Shown here piece after piece: positions 37,777 through 46,330 of a DNA stretch of 64,000 nt. Source of the DNA: Saturnia japonica (taxonomy: Eukaryota > Arthropoda > Insecta > Lepidoptera > Saturniidae). Numbering within the stretch: position 1 is the stretch's first letter; every line of letters starts with the position of its first letter. Where the stretch lies: positions 16,182,001 to 16,246,000 of the forward strand of contig CM065304.1 of NCBI GenBank assembly GCA_033032175.1, written 5' to 3'. The notes below the pieces were generated by a model. That model was not told where the DNA came from. It searched no databases and saw nothing but the letters and a program-made list of their open reading frames with translations. A program made the translations under genes and the position numbers.

Positions 37777-40662
37777 TTATTTAAGTATTTTAAGAATATT
37801 TTTAATAGAGGAAATAGAACCTGAAAATATATCAATCTCTGTGCGAACAGCGTTACAGAAAGAGGACATACGATATATTGGAGAATGTTGAGCAATATTT
37901 GTTCTGCAATGAGGCAGGTAAAAAGTTTTTCTGTTATGCAAACGACTGCCCAAACGTGGAATCGCAAAATTCAAACGTTCAAGAATGTAGGGGGAGTCGG
38001 TGATTCCATGTAGCAATTTAAAAAGACACACGATGTCCGAGTTCCTCCTACGAGTACAAAGCGACATAACTCTGTAATAAGAAAGGCGTTCTTCATAAGT
38101 TTTCAATATTTTACATTTGTAATCAGAATATGCCAAGAGGTACATGAAACGCTTTTGTACTCGTTCAATTCTGTCAGAATGTACTTGGTAGCAGGGATTC
38201 CAAACAGGACTATTGTATTCTAAAATTCCGCGTAGAATAGTATTGTAAATTATTATCGTTAGGCTGGGTTCTTTAAATATTTTCATCTGACGACTAATAA
38301 ACCCAGATAATTTGGATGATTTTTGGATTATGTTATCGATGTGATATCGAAAGCTCAAAGATCCATCTACAATGATGCCCAAGTCTCGAATAGTTGTTAC
38401 TTCCTTTAATTTAATAGAGTCGATCATATAATCACCGATATGAGGCTTTTTCTTTCTTGTAAACTTTATATGAAAACACTTATCTGGATTAAGCGACATG
38501 CCATTAAAACTACACCATTTCTTAACATTGTCAATGTCAGATTGTAGACATTGTACGTCTAAAGTACTACTAACAATGCGATATAATTTTAAATCATCAG
38601 CATACATTTTGAATTTACACTGAATGGAATCGCAAAGATCATTTATAAATATTAGGAAAAAAAGCGGACCCAAATGGGAACCTTGAGGAACTCCAGACGG
38701 AATCTCAGACACCATAGATTTGTGGCCATGAATTGCTACCAATTGGGAGCGTTTACCCAGATACGATTCACACCATCTTAATAAGGAACCATGTATACCC
38801 ATATACGCAAGTTTATTTAAAAGCAAATTGTGATTTACTAAGTCAAATGCTTTTCGGAAATCTGTATAAATTGCATGCACTTCTTGGTTATCATCAAGAG
38901 CTTCAGATATATCAGATACATATTCTAGCAAATTCGTAGCAGTTGATTTCCGTGGTAGGAAACCATGTTGATTGGAATTGATGCGGTTCTGAATATGGGG
39001 TAGTATCTTCTTATATACCAATGATTCGAAAATTTTTCCACAAATGGATAAAATGGATATTGGTCTATAATTTGTCACATCATCCAGTGCCCCTGACTTG
39101 TGAATTGGTGTTATATGTGCAAGTTTCCAGGTCGCCGGGAATTTACCAGTGTTTAGAGATTGTGTATACAGCTGTGTTAGTGGCTTAAATAAATTTTCGG
39201 CACATTTTCTAAGCAAAATTGGGGGTAGCAGGTCAGGCCCCGGGCCCTTGTTGCAATCTAGTGATTGTAGCGATCTCAGAACTTCTTGCTCAGTAATATC
39301 ACAGTTACTAATAGGCACATCATTGAAATTAGTATGACGATTAGTATCTAAACTAGTGGAGAACTGTGTGTTAGATTGATTCGTACTATAAATAGTTTGA
39401 AAGTATTTGCTAAAAAGTTCTGCAATAGTCTGCCCATCCGCAGCCACCACATCCCCAAAGTGCATTTTATTAGGTATGCCATCACTATTATTTGTTTGGT
39501 CTTTGACAAATTTCCAAAAATATTTAGGACAACGTCGTAAATGAGAAGCTGCCTGTTCTTTAAAATTATTATAACAATGCTTAATCATCTCATCGCAACG
39601 CCGCCGTAAAATATTGAATGTTGCTTTATCCAGTGGGTTACTATACTTGATGTATCTGGAATGGTATTTGTTTTTCTCTTTAAGAGCTTTGATAAGGGAG
39701 GAACTAAACCACACGGGATATTTTTCATCTCTTATTTTTCGCATAGGAGTATGTCTCAGAAATATTTGCATAATTGTATTGTAAAATATTTCCAGCATTA
39801 CATCGATATCATAAACATCCTTCCAGATAAATGACCAATCTATGTCTTGTAGCTCACTATTCACAGCATCATAGTTGCACCTATTAAAGTTATAAATTGG
39901 TAATTTTTTTTGCTTAAGTGGAGAACTGTGCGGCTTATTTAATTCAATTTCGATGCTTGGATGATGTAAATCCAAGGGTAAGACAGGATTTGTAACTTTA
40001 GATATAGTGACATTAGTCGGGTGATTACAAAGTACCAAGTCTAAAATACGTTGATTTTCATTTGTGACATAATTACACTGATATAAATTATTAAAAGCAA
40101 GGGTATCAATAAAAAGATTTTCAATATTACTAGAAGTCGATAGTGCAGATAAACTGTAAGAATCGTGTTGCCATTTTAGATTAGAAAGATTGAAATCACC
40201 TACTAATAAAGCTGTAGAAGATGTAGAAATCTTGTTTTGAATTATTTCAGTGGTGTTTTTGAGGTAAGTGTCAATGTATTCGTATCTTATTGGAGATGGA
40301 ACGTATATTGCACAAATATCAACGTAAAAGCCGTTGCCGACTTTTACAGAAAGCCAAATATCCTCACATGATGATTCCCATTTAGATTTTCTTAGTACCT
40401 CGTATCTCTTTTGTACAGCAATCATTACTCCCCCTCCATCATTTTTGACAGAAGCAGAAGAAGTAGAGGATCTATCACGTCTGAATACGTTATAACGCTG
40501 ATCGATAATCTCGCGATCATATACACCACTATTGAGCCACGTTTCAGTTATTATAATTACATCGAAATTGTTACTTAGCACAGTAATATAAAAATCTTCA
40601 GTTTTTGTTCTAAGTCCTCTTACATTTTGATAATATATTTTTAGAGAGAATTTAATAAATGA
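37777..40662 (-). CDS. LINE ORF2: endonuclease plus reverse transcriptase
   Basis: The protein nicks the target and copies element RNA into DNA at the nick. Open for 961 codons without a stop. The N-terminal apurinic-type endonuclease begins IYYQNVRGLRTK, then ITETWLN, LLVGDFNLSNLKW and the LDLVLCNHP block. About residues 500-720 form the reverse transcriptase: NYRPISILSICGK, QHGFLPRKSTATN, YTDFRKAFD with the motif-A aspartate, SGVPQGSHLGPLFFLIFIND, and the catalytic YADD in KMYADDLKLYR. After it come the thumb-like FRYHIDNIIQKSSKLSGFI and a long C-terminal part. No ATG opens this frame: the first methionine-coding ATG upstream (40678-40676) is one base out of frame, and an in-frame stop sits at 40665-40663. 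It may have suffered one indel, or be made by reinitiation after ORF1. All catalytic motifs that I can check are intact. Confidence 0.93.
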   Translation of the reverse strand, partial: SFIKFSLKIYYQNVRGLRTKTEDFYITVLSNNFDVIIITETWLNSGVYDREIIDQRYNVFRRDRSSTSSASVKNDGGGVMIAVQKRYEVLRKSKWESSCEDIWLSVKVGNGFYVDICAIYVPSPIRYEYIDTYLKNTTEIIQNKISTSSTALLVGDFNLSNLKWQHDSYSLSALSTSSNIENLFIDTLAFNNLYQCNYVTNENQRILDLVLCNHPTNVTISKVTNPVLPLDLHHPSIEIELNKPHSSPLKQKKLPIYNFNRCNYDAVNSELQDIDWSFIWKDVYDIDVMLEIFYNTIMQIFLRHTPMRKIRDEKYPVWFSSSLIKALKEKNKYHSRYIKYSNPLDKATFNILRRRCDEMIKHCYNNFKEQAASHLRRCPKYFWKFVKDQTNNSDGIPNKMHFGDVVAADGQTIAELFSKYFQTIYSTNQSNTQFSTSLDTNRHTNFNDVPISNCDITEQEVLRSLQSLDCNKGPGPDLLPPILLRKCAENLFKPLTQLYTQSLNTGKFPATWKLAHITPIHKSGALDDVTNYRPISILSICGKIFESLVYKKILPHIQNRINSNQHGFLPRKSTATNLLEYVSDISEALDDNQEVHAIYTDFRKAFDLVNHNLLLNKLAYMGIHGSLLRWCESYLGKRSQLVAIHGHKSMVSEIPSGVPQGSHLGPLFFLIFINDLCDSIQCKFKMYADDLKLYRIVSSTLDVQCLQSDIDNVKKWCSFNGMSLNPDKCFHIKFTRKKKPHIGDYMIDSIKLKEVTTIRDLGIIVDGSLSFRYHIDNIIQKSSKLSGFISRQMKIFKEPSLTIIIYNTILRGILEYNSPVWNPCYQVHSDRIERVQKRFMYLLAYSDYKCKILKTYEERLSYYRVMSLCTRRRNSDIVCLFKLLHGITDSPYILERLNFAIPRLGSRLHNRKTFYLPHCRTNIAQHSPIYRMSSFCNAVRTEIDIFSGSISSIKNILKILK

Positions 40663-40703
40663 TCAATATAGTCAACATGCTTAATATTAGAATAAGAGCA
40701 CAA

Positions 40704-41783
40704 TTACAGAGAACTTAAAACATCATTATTTTTTATCGTTATTGGAGGTGATTTTATATCCTTTCGCACAAAAATACGCCCGTTTCGAACCCATACGAAT
40801 TGGTAGCCTTTAGATTTTGCGACATGTCTAGTATCAGCATGCAATTTCTTGTTCGCAGGAGATAGGTGCTCAGTGATATATATTTGCATCTTCTCACCAG
40901 AAATGCCTAAGTGGGTAGAGTTGAGCTTATCAGTTTCGTGTTTTTTATTGAAGTCTCGAACTGCTCCCAGTAGATGGTCACGAGAACGTGGCGTAGATAG
41001 TTTAAGCACTATATTCCGAGGACGTTTGGATTCTTCGTTTTGCTTAGCAACTCTATGAAAATTAACAATATCCGTGTTGGGCAAGTTGCACGAAATTGTT
41101 CGTGTAAGCTGGTGAATAATGCTAAGTAGATTTTCGGATTTATGTTCCGGAACACATTGAATTTCTACATTATGATCTCTTGCTTGTTGTTCCATTTCGT
41201 TGAGTTTAGCATTCATATTATTTACTTGAACAATTATTCGAGTATTTTCAGCTGTCAGTGTTGATAATGAGTCACTATTTTCCTTGTTTATTTTTACTTG
41301 ATCATCAGTAAAATTGGAAAAAAAATCCACGGATTTGGTAATTTCATCAAGTTCTTCACGCATTGTGGAAAAGTTGGAGTTTAATTCTCTTATATCCTGC
41401 TGCACTTTGATCAAAGTAGAGTTAAATTTGTCCAAACTTACTTGCTGACTTTTAAATTTATCATTCATATCCATATGCAGTTTGCGTATCTCTTGTAAGA
41501 TAGCATCTTGTGAGCATATTGATGATGGAGGAGAAATTGTGAGTGAGCCAGTATCAGCCGTAAGGTCAACCTGACTCCTGCTATGAATGGGTGTATTGCT
41601 ATTATTCCCACCTTTAGGTTGAGCAGAAATGCAAGTTGGACATATCCACTTAGAGCGTAATATTGTTGATTCGCCATATTTCACACAATCTTGGTGATAG
41701 GAATTATTGCAGTTACAGTTTGTGCATTTAATGCGCTTTTGGTTAACTATTATGTTGTTGTTACATACTGAACATTGAACCAT
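40704..41783 (-). CDS. LINE ORF1: PHD-finger, coiled-coil, FP25K-like nucleic-acid chaperone
   Basis: A 359-residue protein from a true ATG. Residues 4-51 form a PHD-type zinc finger with cysteines at 4, 7, 20, 23, 33, 48 and 51 and histidine 30, plus the usual Trp two before the last Cys pair. Residues about 90-200 are rich in heptad-like leucine, glutamate and asparagine and are probably a trimerising coiled coil. Residues about 205-345 (NLPNTDIVNFHRVAKQN through YITEHLSPANKKLHADT and FVWVRNGRIFVRKD) resemble the domain named after the baculovirus FP protein, known also from insect retroelement ORF1s. ORF1 proteins of this group bind element RNA in the cytoplasm and assist reverse transcription. 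It ends 41 bases before the ORF2 open frame. It shows no break, so it could be translated. Confidence 0.9.
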   Translation of the reverse strand: MVQCSVCNNNIIVNQKRIKCTNCNCNNSYHQDCVKYGESTILRSKWICPTCISAQPKGGNNSNTPIHSRSQVDLTADTGSLTISPPSSICSQDAILQEIRKLHMDMNDKFKSQQVSLDKFNSTLIKVQQDIRELNSNFSTMREELDEITKSVDFFSNFTDDQVKINKENSDSLSTLTAENTRIIVQVNNMNAKLNEMEQQARDHNVEIQCVPEHKSENLLSIIHQLTRTISCNLPNTDIVNFHRVAKQNEESKRPRNIVLKLSTPRSRDHLLGAVRDFNKKHETDKLNSTHLGISGEKMQIYITEHLSPANKKLHADTRHVAKSKGYQFVWVRNGRIFVRKDIKSPPITIKNNDVLSSL

Positions 41784-42141
41784 TGTACCGGTGTACGTAG
41801 CGCTTTAATATCGTATTTTCTAAACGACGAAGATAAATAAACATACACTAACTTGCGATTCCTTGCTAATATTGTTCCATAGGTATTTTCTCGTTTCATG
41901 TGTATAGCACTGAATCGCACTAGATAACACTATCAACGTATTAAACCTCGTATTAAGTTTACGTTCGCGCACTTTTTATGTAATTTCAGTTTATCTTAGA
42001 CACCAAAATATATTTAGTTTTAAGTACAATTGTAAGTAAAAAACTCAAGATGTGAGTGACATATGTTTTTGATTTTTTGACATTGACATATGACAATTTC
42101 TTTAGGATTCGACCCCTATATAAACAAAATTTACATTACAG

Positions 42142-42331
42142 GTTCAGGCCAGATTCAGTTGTGGCAATTTCTCCTTGAGCTGCTGAGTGACTCTAGCAAC
42201 GCCGGATGCATCACATGGGAGGGGACAAATGGCGAGTTTAAACTTACAGACCCAGACGAGGTAGCGAGGCGGTGGGGCGAACGAAAATCGAAACCCAATA
42301 TGAACTACGACAAGCTAAGCCGAGCTTTAAG
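42142..42331 (+). CDS. Ets65A: ETS-family transcription factor (Ets65A-like), main ETS-domain exon
   Basis: This 190-bp exon encodes [20 protein letters not shown], then [40 protein letters not shown] and AL, about three quarters of a winged helix-turn-helix ETS domain. The domain binds GGA-core DNA in the nucleus. The sequence is almost identical to human ERG/FLI1 over this stretch, as I recall those proteins. It begins after TTACATTACAG and ends in TTTAAG before GTAACA. The splice junction divides the codon of the second recognition-helix arginine (AG|A) in SRALRYYY, the residue pair that reads the GGA. The antisense LINE ends about 150 bp upstream of its acceptor. ERG/FLI identity is secure; choosing Ets65A over Ets21C rests on the flanking and C-terminal residues. 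Confidence 0.97.
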
Positions 42332-42755
42332 GTAACATACACGACAAATCGTCTCTGCCGTGCGATTTATCGGGTACCCGTTTGCTGTGCGAGTTTTATA
42401 TAAGCGATTTTATTTGCTCTAGCCAATGTATCCAATATTCATTCCAGATATGTGTTTGGAATGTATGCATCTATTATTAATTACTTAACATTATATGTAT
42501 ATTTATCAAAAGAACTTGGTCTCCAAGTTTAATAGTTTATTTGAATGTAAGCTATACGTTTCACACTTTCTTCTCGGATTCGGCTATTCAGTATGATAAG
42601 AAATATATTTAGATGCCACCAAATAAAAAAAACCATATAAATCAGGAGATAAAGGCTCACCTTTACAGTCTTTCGCGGATCGTGTGACGTGAACTTTAAC
42701 CTTAATAAATATGTTGTCTTATAAAATATTTAATAATATAATTAATTTTGTGCAG
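42332..42755 (+). other. 424-bp intron inside the ETS domain
   Basis: Starts GTAACA and ends TTTTGTGCAG. AT-rich, with no repeat or coding signal that I can see. It is the only short intron in the visible part of the gene. Confidence 0.92.
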
Positions 42756-42964
42756 ATACTACTACGATAAAAATATAATGACAAAAGTCCACGGGAAAAG
42801 ATATGCGTACAAGTTCGATTTCCAAGGGTTGGCTGCCGCTACGCAACCAGCGGCGAGCGACCCGACATACAAGTATCAGAGTGATCTCTTCATGAGCTCA
42901 TATCATCATTCCGCTAAACTATCTTCTTTTATGGCTCCACATGCTGCCATGCAGACATCCACAG
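42756..42964 (+). CDS. Ets65A: ETS-family transcription factor (Ets65A-like), end of ETS domain and start of C-terminal region
   Basis: The first base completes the arginine codon, then the exon reads [20 protein letters not shown], which finishes the ETS domain with the DNA-contacting tyrosines and lysines. It continues [20 protein letters not shown] and [29 protein letters not shown]. The YKYQSDLFM...[10 protein letters not shown] stretch is the mark of the insect Ets65A branch, parallel to the vertebrate ERG/FLI text after the domain. It ends ACAG before GTAATC with one base left over. The frame stays open for 66 further bases into the intron, so a retained-intron form ending near 43050 could be made, though the conserved last exon at 46189 argues that splicing is the norm. 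Confidence 0.96.
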
Positions 42965-43699
42965 GTAATCGCATTTTCTATAGTCATATATGCTGCTTCA
43001 AAGCGAAGGATAATGTAAATACTCAAATTATTTCCAAAGATTTATACTGAAAATTTAGTCACACACTCTAAAGCTGTTGAATCTTTTATCATTCAACAAG
43101 TTTTCTCATACCTAATGAGTAATTACAATAGAATATGTAATAAAATGCAGGCACAACATACTGCACCGTCATCCGAATAAACAAAAATACATTTTATTTT
43201 TATTTTTCGTCAATAGTAAGATGTTTCCATTTTTTTAAATCGTCCGTAGCTTTACTTGACATATAGATTTATTGTTGAATAAATCATATTAGAACAAATA
43301 AGCATACAACAGTGTACATTCTAAATTTAATAATAATGTAATTTAATTTTAATTTTTGTAGCAAGCATCTGGTTGCACACATTTCTGTGCTAATACGTAA
43401 AGATTTATTTTATTTTATTTGTTTTAATGAAAACTGTATCAAACCGTAACTTGGTAAACAAGTGTTTAATATCATGCACCCTTCTCATGCAGTGTACACC
43501 GTGTCGATAATCTGCATTTCTCGGTGCTAATGCCTCCGTACACTCGCCTGCACAAATATTTGCCCAACTCTCAAAATGGGTTGTCATTGGCACAGTTGTC
43601 GAAATACTTGACTTAATGGAAGCACACTATTTATACCTAGCGTAGAACTTTTCTAGTTTATTTTAAATGTTAATTCGAAAAACAGCAAGTGTATTTATT

Positions 43700-44400
43700 C
43701 TTATAGTGATACAATTTCGTGTTCGATCGTCCTATGTGTCAGACGTTGGCGGAGATAAGATAGCACGCCACTACACTATACATTACACTAAAGTAAACAG
43801 TATGTTATCTCGGCAGTATGTTCTTGAAATAATTATCTGCAGCCGCTCGGTAGATAAACACGCACTAGGGCGGTCTTCTGGCTGTAGTTCTTGGGTTACC
43901 TATTTACGTATTAGTTAATGATGTATTCAATTGTCATGTATATCTTTTCACCAAAATGTATTACAGCAAATTTTGTAAGTTTTTATTTAAATTAGTTCAA
44001 GTTTCAGAATCTTAAATTTTAGTTAAATTAGTTTTTAGTTTGAAAAGCTATTATGAGTTAGTAAGAATGGAATGTAATTTTTTTTATAATAATAGAATAT
44101 TGTGCTTAAAGTTTAATAAGTTAAAAACAATTTTAAATTCTAGTAAGTAGGTAATGTAAATTTCATCATTACTTATAAATTGCGTACTCGGGACTGTTGT
44201 GTACTGAAGTTTACCTTGTTTTCGTTTTGGCTGTTTGTATGAAGACGTAATATTATTTACTTTAGTGTACTGTGACTGCGCGCCAACGTTACGCAATTGC
44301 ATGCGTTTCTCTTCCCCGCCCCTGTTATCGTCTGTAGTACCTCGCCTTCGCCTACGTCTGTCAGAAACATAGGACGGTTGTGCACGAACTTGTACGACTA
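43700..44400. mobile_element. Inverted-repeat (fold-back) element in the last ETS intron
   Basis: The left arm at 43700-43812 and the right arm at about 44248-44395 are imperfect reverse complements. Matching landmarks are CGTCCTATG, TCAGACG, GGCG and ACACTAAAGTAAA. Arms of 110-150 bp enclose about 440 bp of unique AT-rich sequence. There is no transposase and the target duplication is not evident. Part of the right half recurs at 10318-10410, so this is a family. Confidence 0.6.
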
Positions 44401-44780
44401 TAACCGGATATGCTAAGATAATTTAATGACACCTAATTAAATATTTTATGCTTTTATTGTTATCAGTAGTAAAACTCATAACCGTTTTTTGCTAATTTTT
44501 AACAGACTTTAAAATAGGAAGAGGTTATCAATTCAATTGTATTTTTTATGGATGTTGAGGCTTAACTTCTTTGTCTATGAACTTATTTAGGTGATTCTTT
44601 TTTCATTGGAAAGGGAATACCTCGAGGGTAGTCCCACTAACTTCAATGGCATTAAACCTTCTACTTCGAAGATACAGCAGAAAATTTCTCAAAATCATTG
44701 AAGTTGGTTTTCTTTTTTGTTTAAAATCGTCTTGTTATTTTGAGTAATTACCTACGCATTAAGATGATTTTATGGCAAAA

Positions 44781-45077
44781 TCTATATAATATAATATATA
44801 AGGATGACTAGCTGACTGACTGACATATCAACCCACAGCCTAAACTACTAAGGCTAGGACTATGATACTTTGCATGTGGGTACCTCTTACAATGTAGGTG
44901 AACACTATGGAGGGATGGAGGGAAAATCCTAAGATAGTAAAAAAGAGTATAAAATTTGTATGACAATCCGTTACTTTTGAATATAGATCAGTGAAAATTG
45001 GTATTTAGCAATTCGTTTAGAAAGTAAAAAAGATGGAGATAACTATGGTGCAAGCGAAATCGCGGGAAAAGCTCTAG
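44781..45077 (+). mobile_element. Compact Helitron-like element
   Basis: Starts TCTATATAATATAATATA right after an A, and ends GCGAAATCGCGGGAAAAGCT then CTAG before a T. The 5'-TC, 3'-CTAG and A/T flanks match Helitron rules, and the GC-rich GCGAAATCGCGG is a possible 3' hairpin. The 297 bp carry no gene; the interior has the CTGACTGACTGACATATCAA phrase of interspersed lepidopteran repeats. Confidence 0.6.
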
Positions 45078-46188
45078 TATAAAATATTCTCAATAACTTT
45101 GTAATAGTATATATTTCCTATTTATCTAAAAAGAAAAGAGTAGGTAGGATAAAAGGGTAAAATAAGATTATATCAGTTCACACATAGACAAGGTTAAGAG
45201 ATTAATTTTATAAAGTTTTCTACTTGTTGCGTGGTGTGCACTAATCAAGATAATGATTTAAATTCGTATTTATTTATCATTTATGTTTCACTTTTTCTAA
45301 CGGTTTACAATTATTGAGACTGTACGGTATTGAGCTCATCGTTGTACCGTCTAGCCTATAGGCTACTGAAATGCTTTACAGGCAAGGTTACAACGTTATG
45401 AGTTTGTTTTTTTAAGGTACAACGTAGCGCATCATATTTCCCTACTTTTTATTAATTGATTTTCTATACAATTTCAATATTTAGTTATTTCAGTAATGGC
45501 AGGTTGCAATTTCACTCAGTTTTTCCATTTTAACAATTAGATTGTCATACGCAAGTAATAATACTTGAAATAATATTTTTTCAGTCGTATAACTCACAAA
45601 GTAACATACCTACCTAATTATTTAAAATGTTGTTGAACTTCAAATAAAATGTATAATGTTTCATAGATCTTGAAAATGTTATGTATAATTATTACTCTAT
45701 GGAAATAATTTAAATATTTACAGATATTTATTCTGCAACACAGCGAAATTATGTGTAGAAGTAAGAGTTATACTCATTGTATTATAGCATATCGTGTTTC
45801 AATTGCATTGATTTGTAAAATATGATTATCAATATTAGAATATGAATTCAGCGATTTTGTTTATAACCTACAAAAAAGAATTAAACCGAAAGTGTATTAT
45901 CTAATTTTACCACATTTGCTTATTTTTTTTTTAATCAACTTACTTATTTATGTACCTATTAAAGTTAGTTATTATGTTATTATTATTACATTTAGTTTCA
46001 CTTAATGATTGTATTGCATTATCGGTTTTAAAAGCAATGAATAGATCTTGGTAATATACGTCGAAGCCTACTTCGCATTGATTGGACCATCGTCTATCGT
46101 CTAACCGATGACCAACTTCCGCACTGTTAATTGCCACATCGTTAATCCCAGGCGTTATATTAACTGAGGTCAGAATAAATTGTTACAG

Positions 46189-46313
46189 CTTCAATATTCC
46201 CGTCGGCATCGTGGGGCAATTGGGGAGGAGGTGGCAGCAATCTCTACTCTCCCCACTCAATGGCTCCACCACACGTGACGTCACATCTCGGCTCGTACCC
46301 ACACTACGCATGA
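46189..46313 (+). CDS. Ets65A: ETS-family transcription factor (Ets65A-like), terminal exon
   Basis: Follows TTGTTACAG. With the G from the previous exon it begins Ala, then reads SIFPSASWGNWGGGGSNLYS, PHSMAPPHVTSHLGSYPHYA and a TGA at 46311-46313. The SIFPSA-SWGNWG motif and a final HYA match what I recall of the C-terminus of insect Ets65A, so this exon both places the gene in that branch and fixes its end. The short acidic-free, Gly/Ser/His-rich tail has no defined fold. A glycine run replaces the few residues usually seen after WGNWG. Phase agrees with the exon at 42756. Confidence 0.94.
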
Positions 46314-46324
46314 CCAGTCATATA

Positions 46325-46330
46325 AATAAA
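46325..46330 (+). promoter_or_regulatory. Possible polyadenylation signal of the ETS gene
   Basis: AATAAA lies only 12 bases after the stop codon. It may be real but would give a very short 3' untranslated region. Several other AATAAA motifs follow in this AT-rich tract (for example near 46718), so the true site cannot be chosen from sequence. Confidence 0.3.

Larger units (their letters stand above)
37603..41990 (-). mobile_element. Nearly full-length CR1/Jockey-group LINE, antisense to the ETS gene
   Basis: Two long open frames in the order ORF1 (41783-40704) and ORF2 (40662-37777) are followed by a roughly 170-bp 3' region and an (AATA)n tail. A leader of about 200 bp precedes ORF1; its exact 5' end is not visible, and I could not find a convincing target duplication. 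With both frames almost open, this is the best-preserved retroelement here. It lies about 150 bp upstream of the ETS-domain exon at 42142, in opposite orientation. Confidence 0.88.
27815..42141 (+). other. 14.3-kb intron of the ETS gene
   Basis: Runs from GTGAGC to TTACATTACAG. It contains a Helitron tip with a SINE tail, an inverted-repeat element, a nested LINE and an antisense CR1-like LINE, listed separately. Segments with nothing I can name are 29190-29640, 29830-33180 and 35965-37560. GC- and CpG-richer patches at about 30915-30985 and 32695-32760 stand out but match nothing I recognise. Confidence 0.85.
42965..46188 (+). other. 3.2-kb last intron of the ETS gene
   Basis: Bounded by GTAATC and TTGTTACAG. 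Contains an inverted-repeat element at about 43700-44400 and a compact Helitron-like element at 44781-45077. The remainder (42965-43690, 44400-44780, 45080-46188) is AT-rich and holds nothing I can name. Confidence 0.88.

Noticed and set aside
37603..41990. Target-site duplication for the antisense LINE
   Set aside because: I compared the flanks at 37520-37600 and 41850-42060 and found only short AT matches that could be chance.
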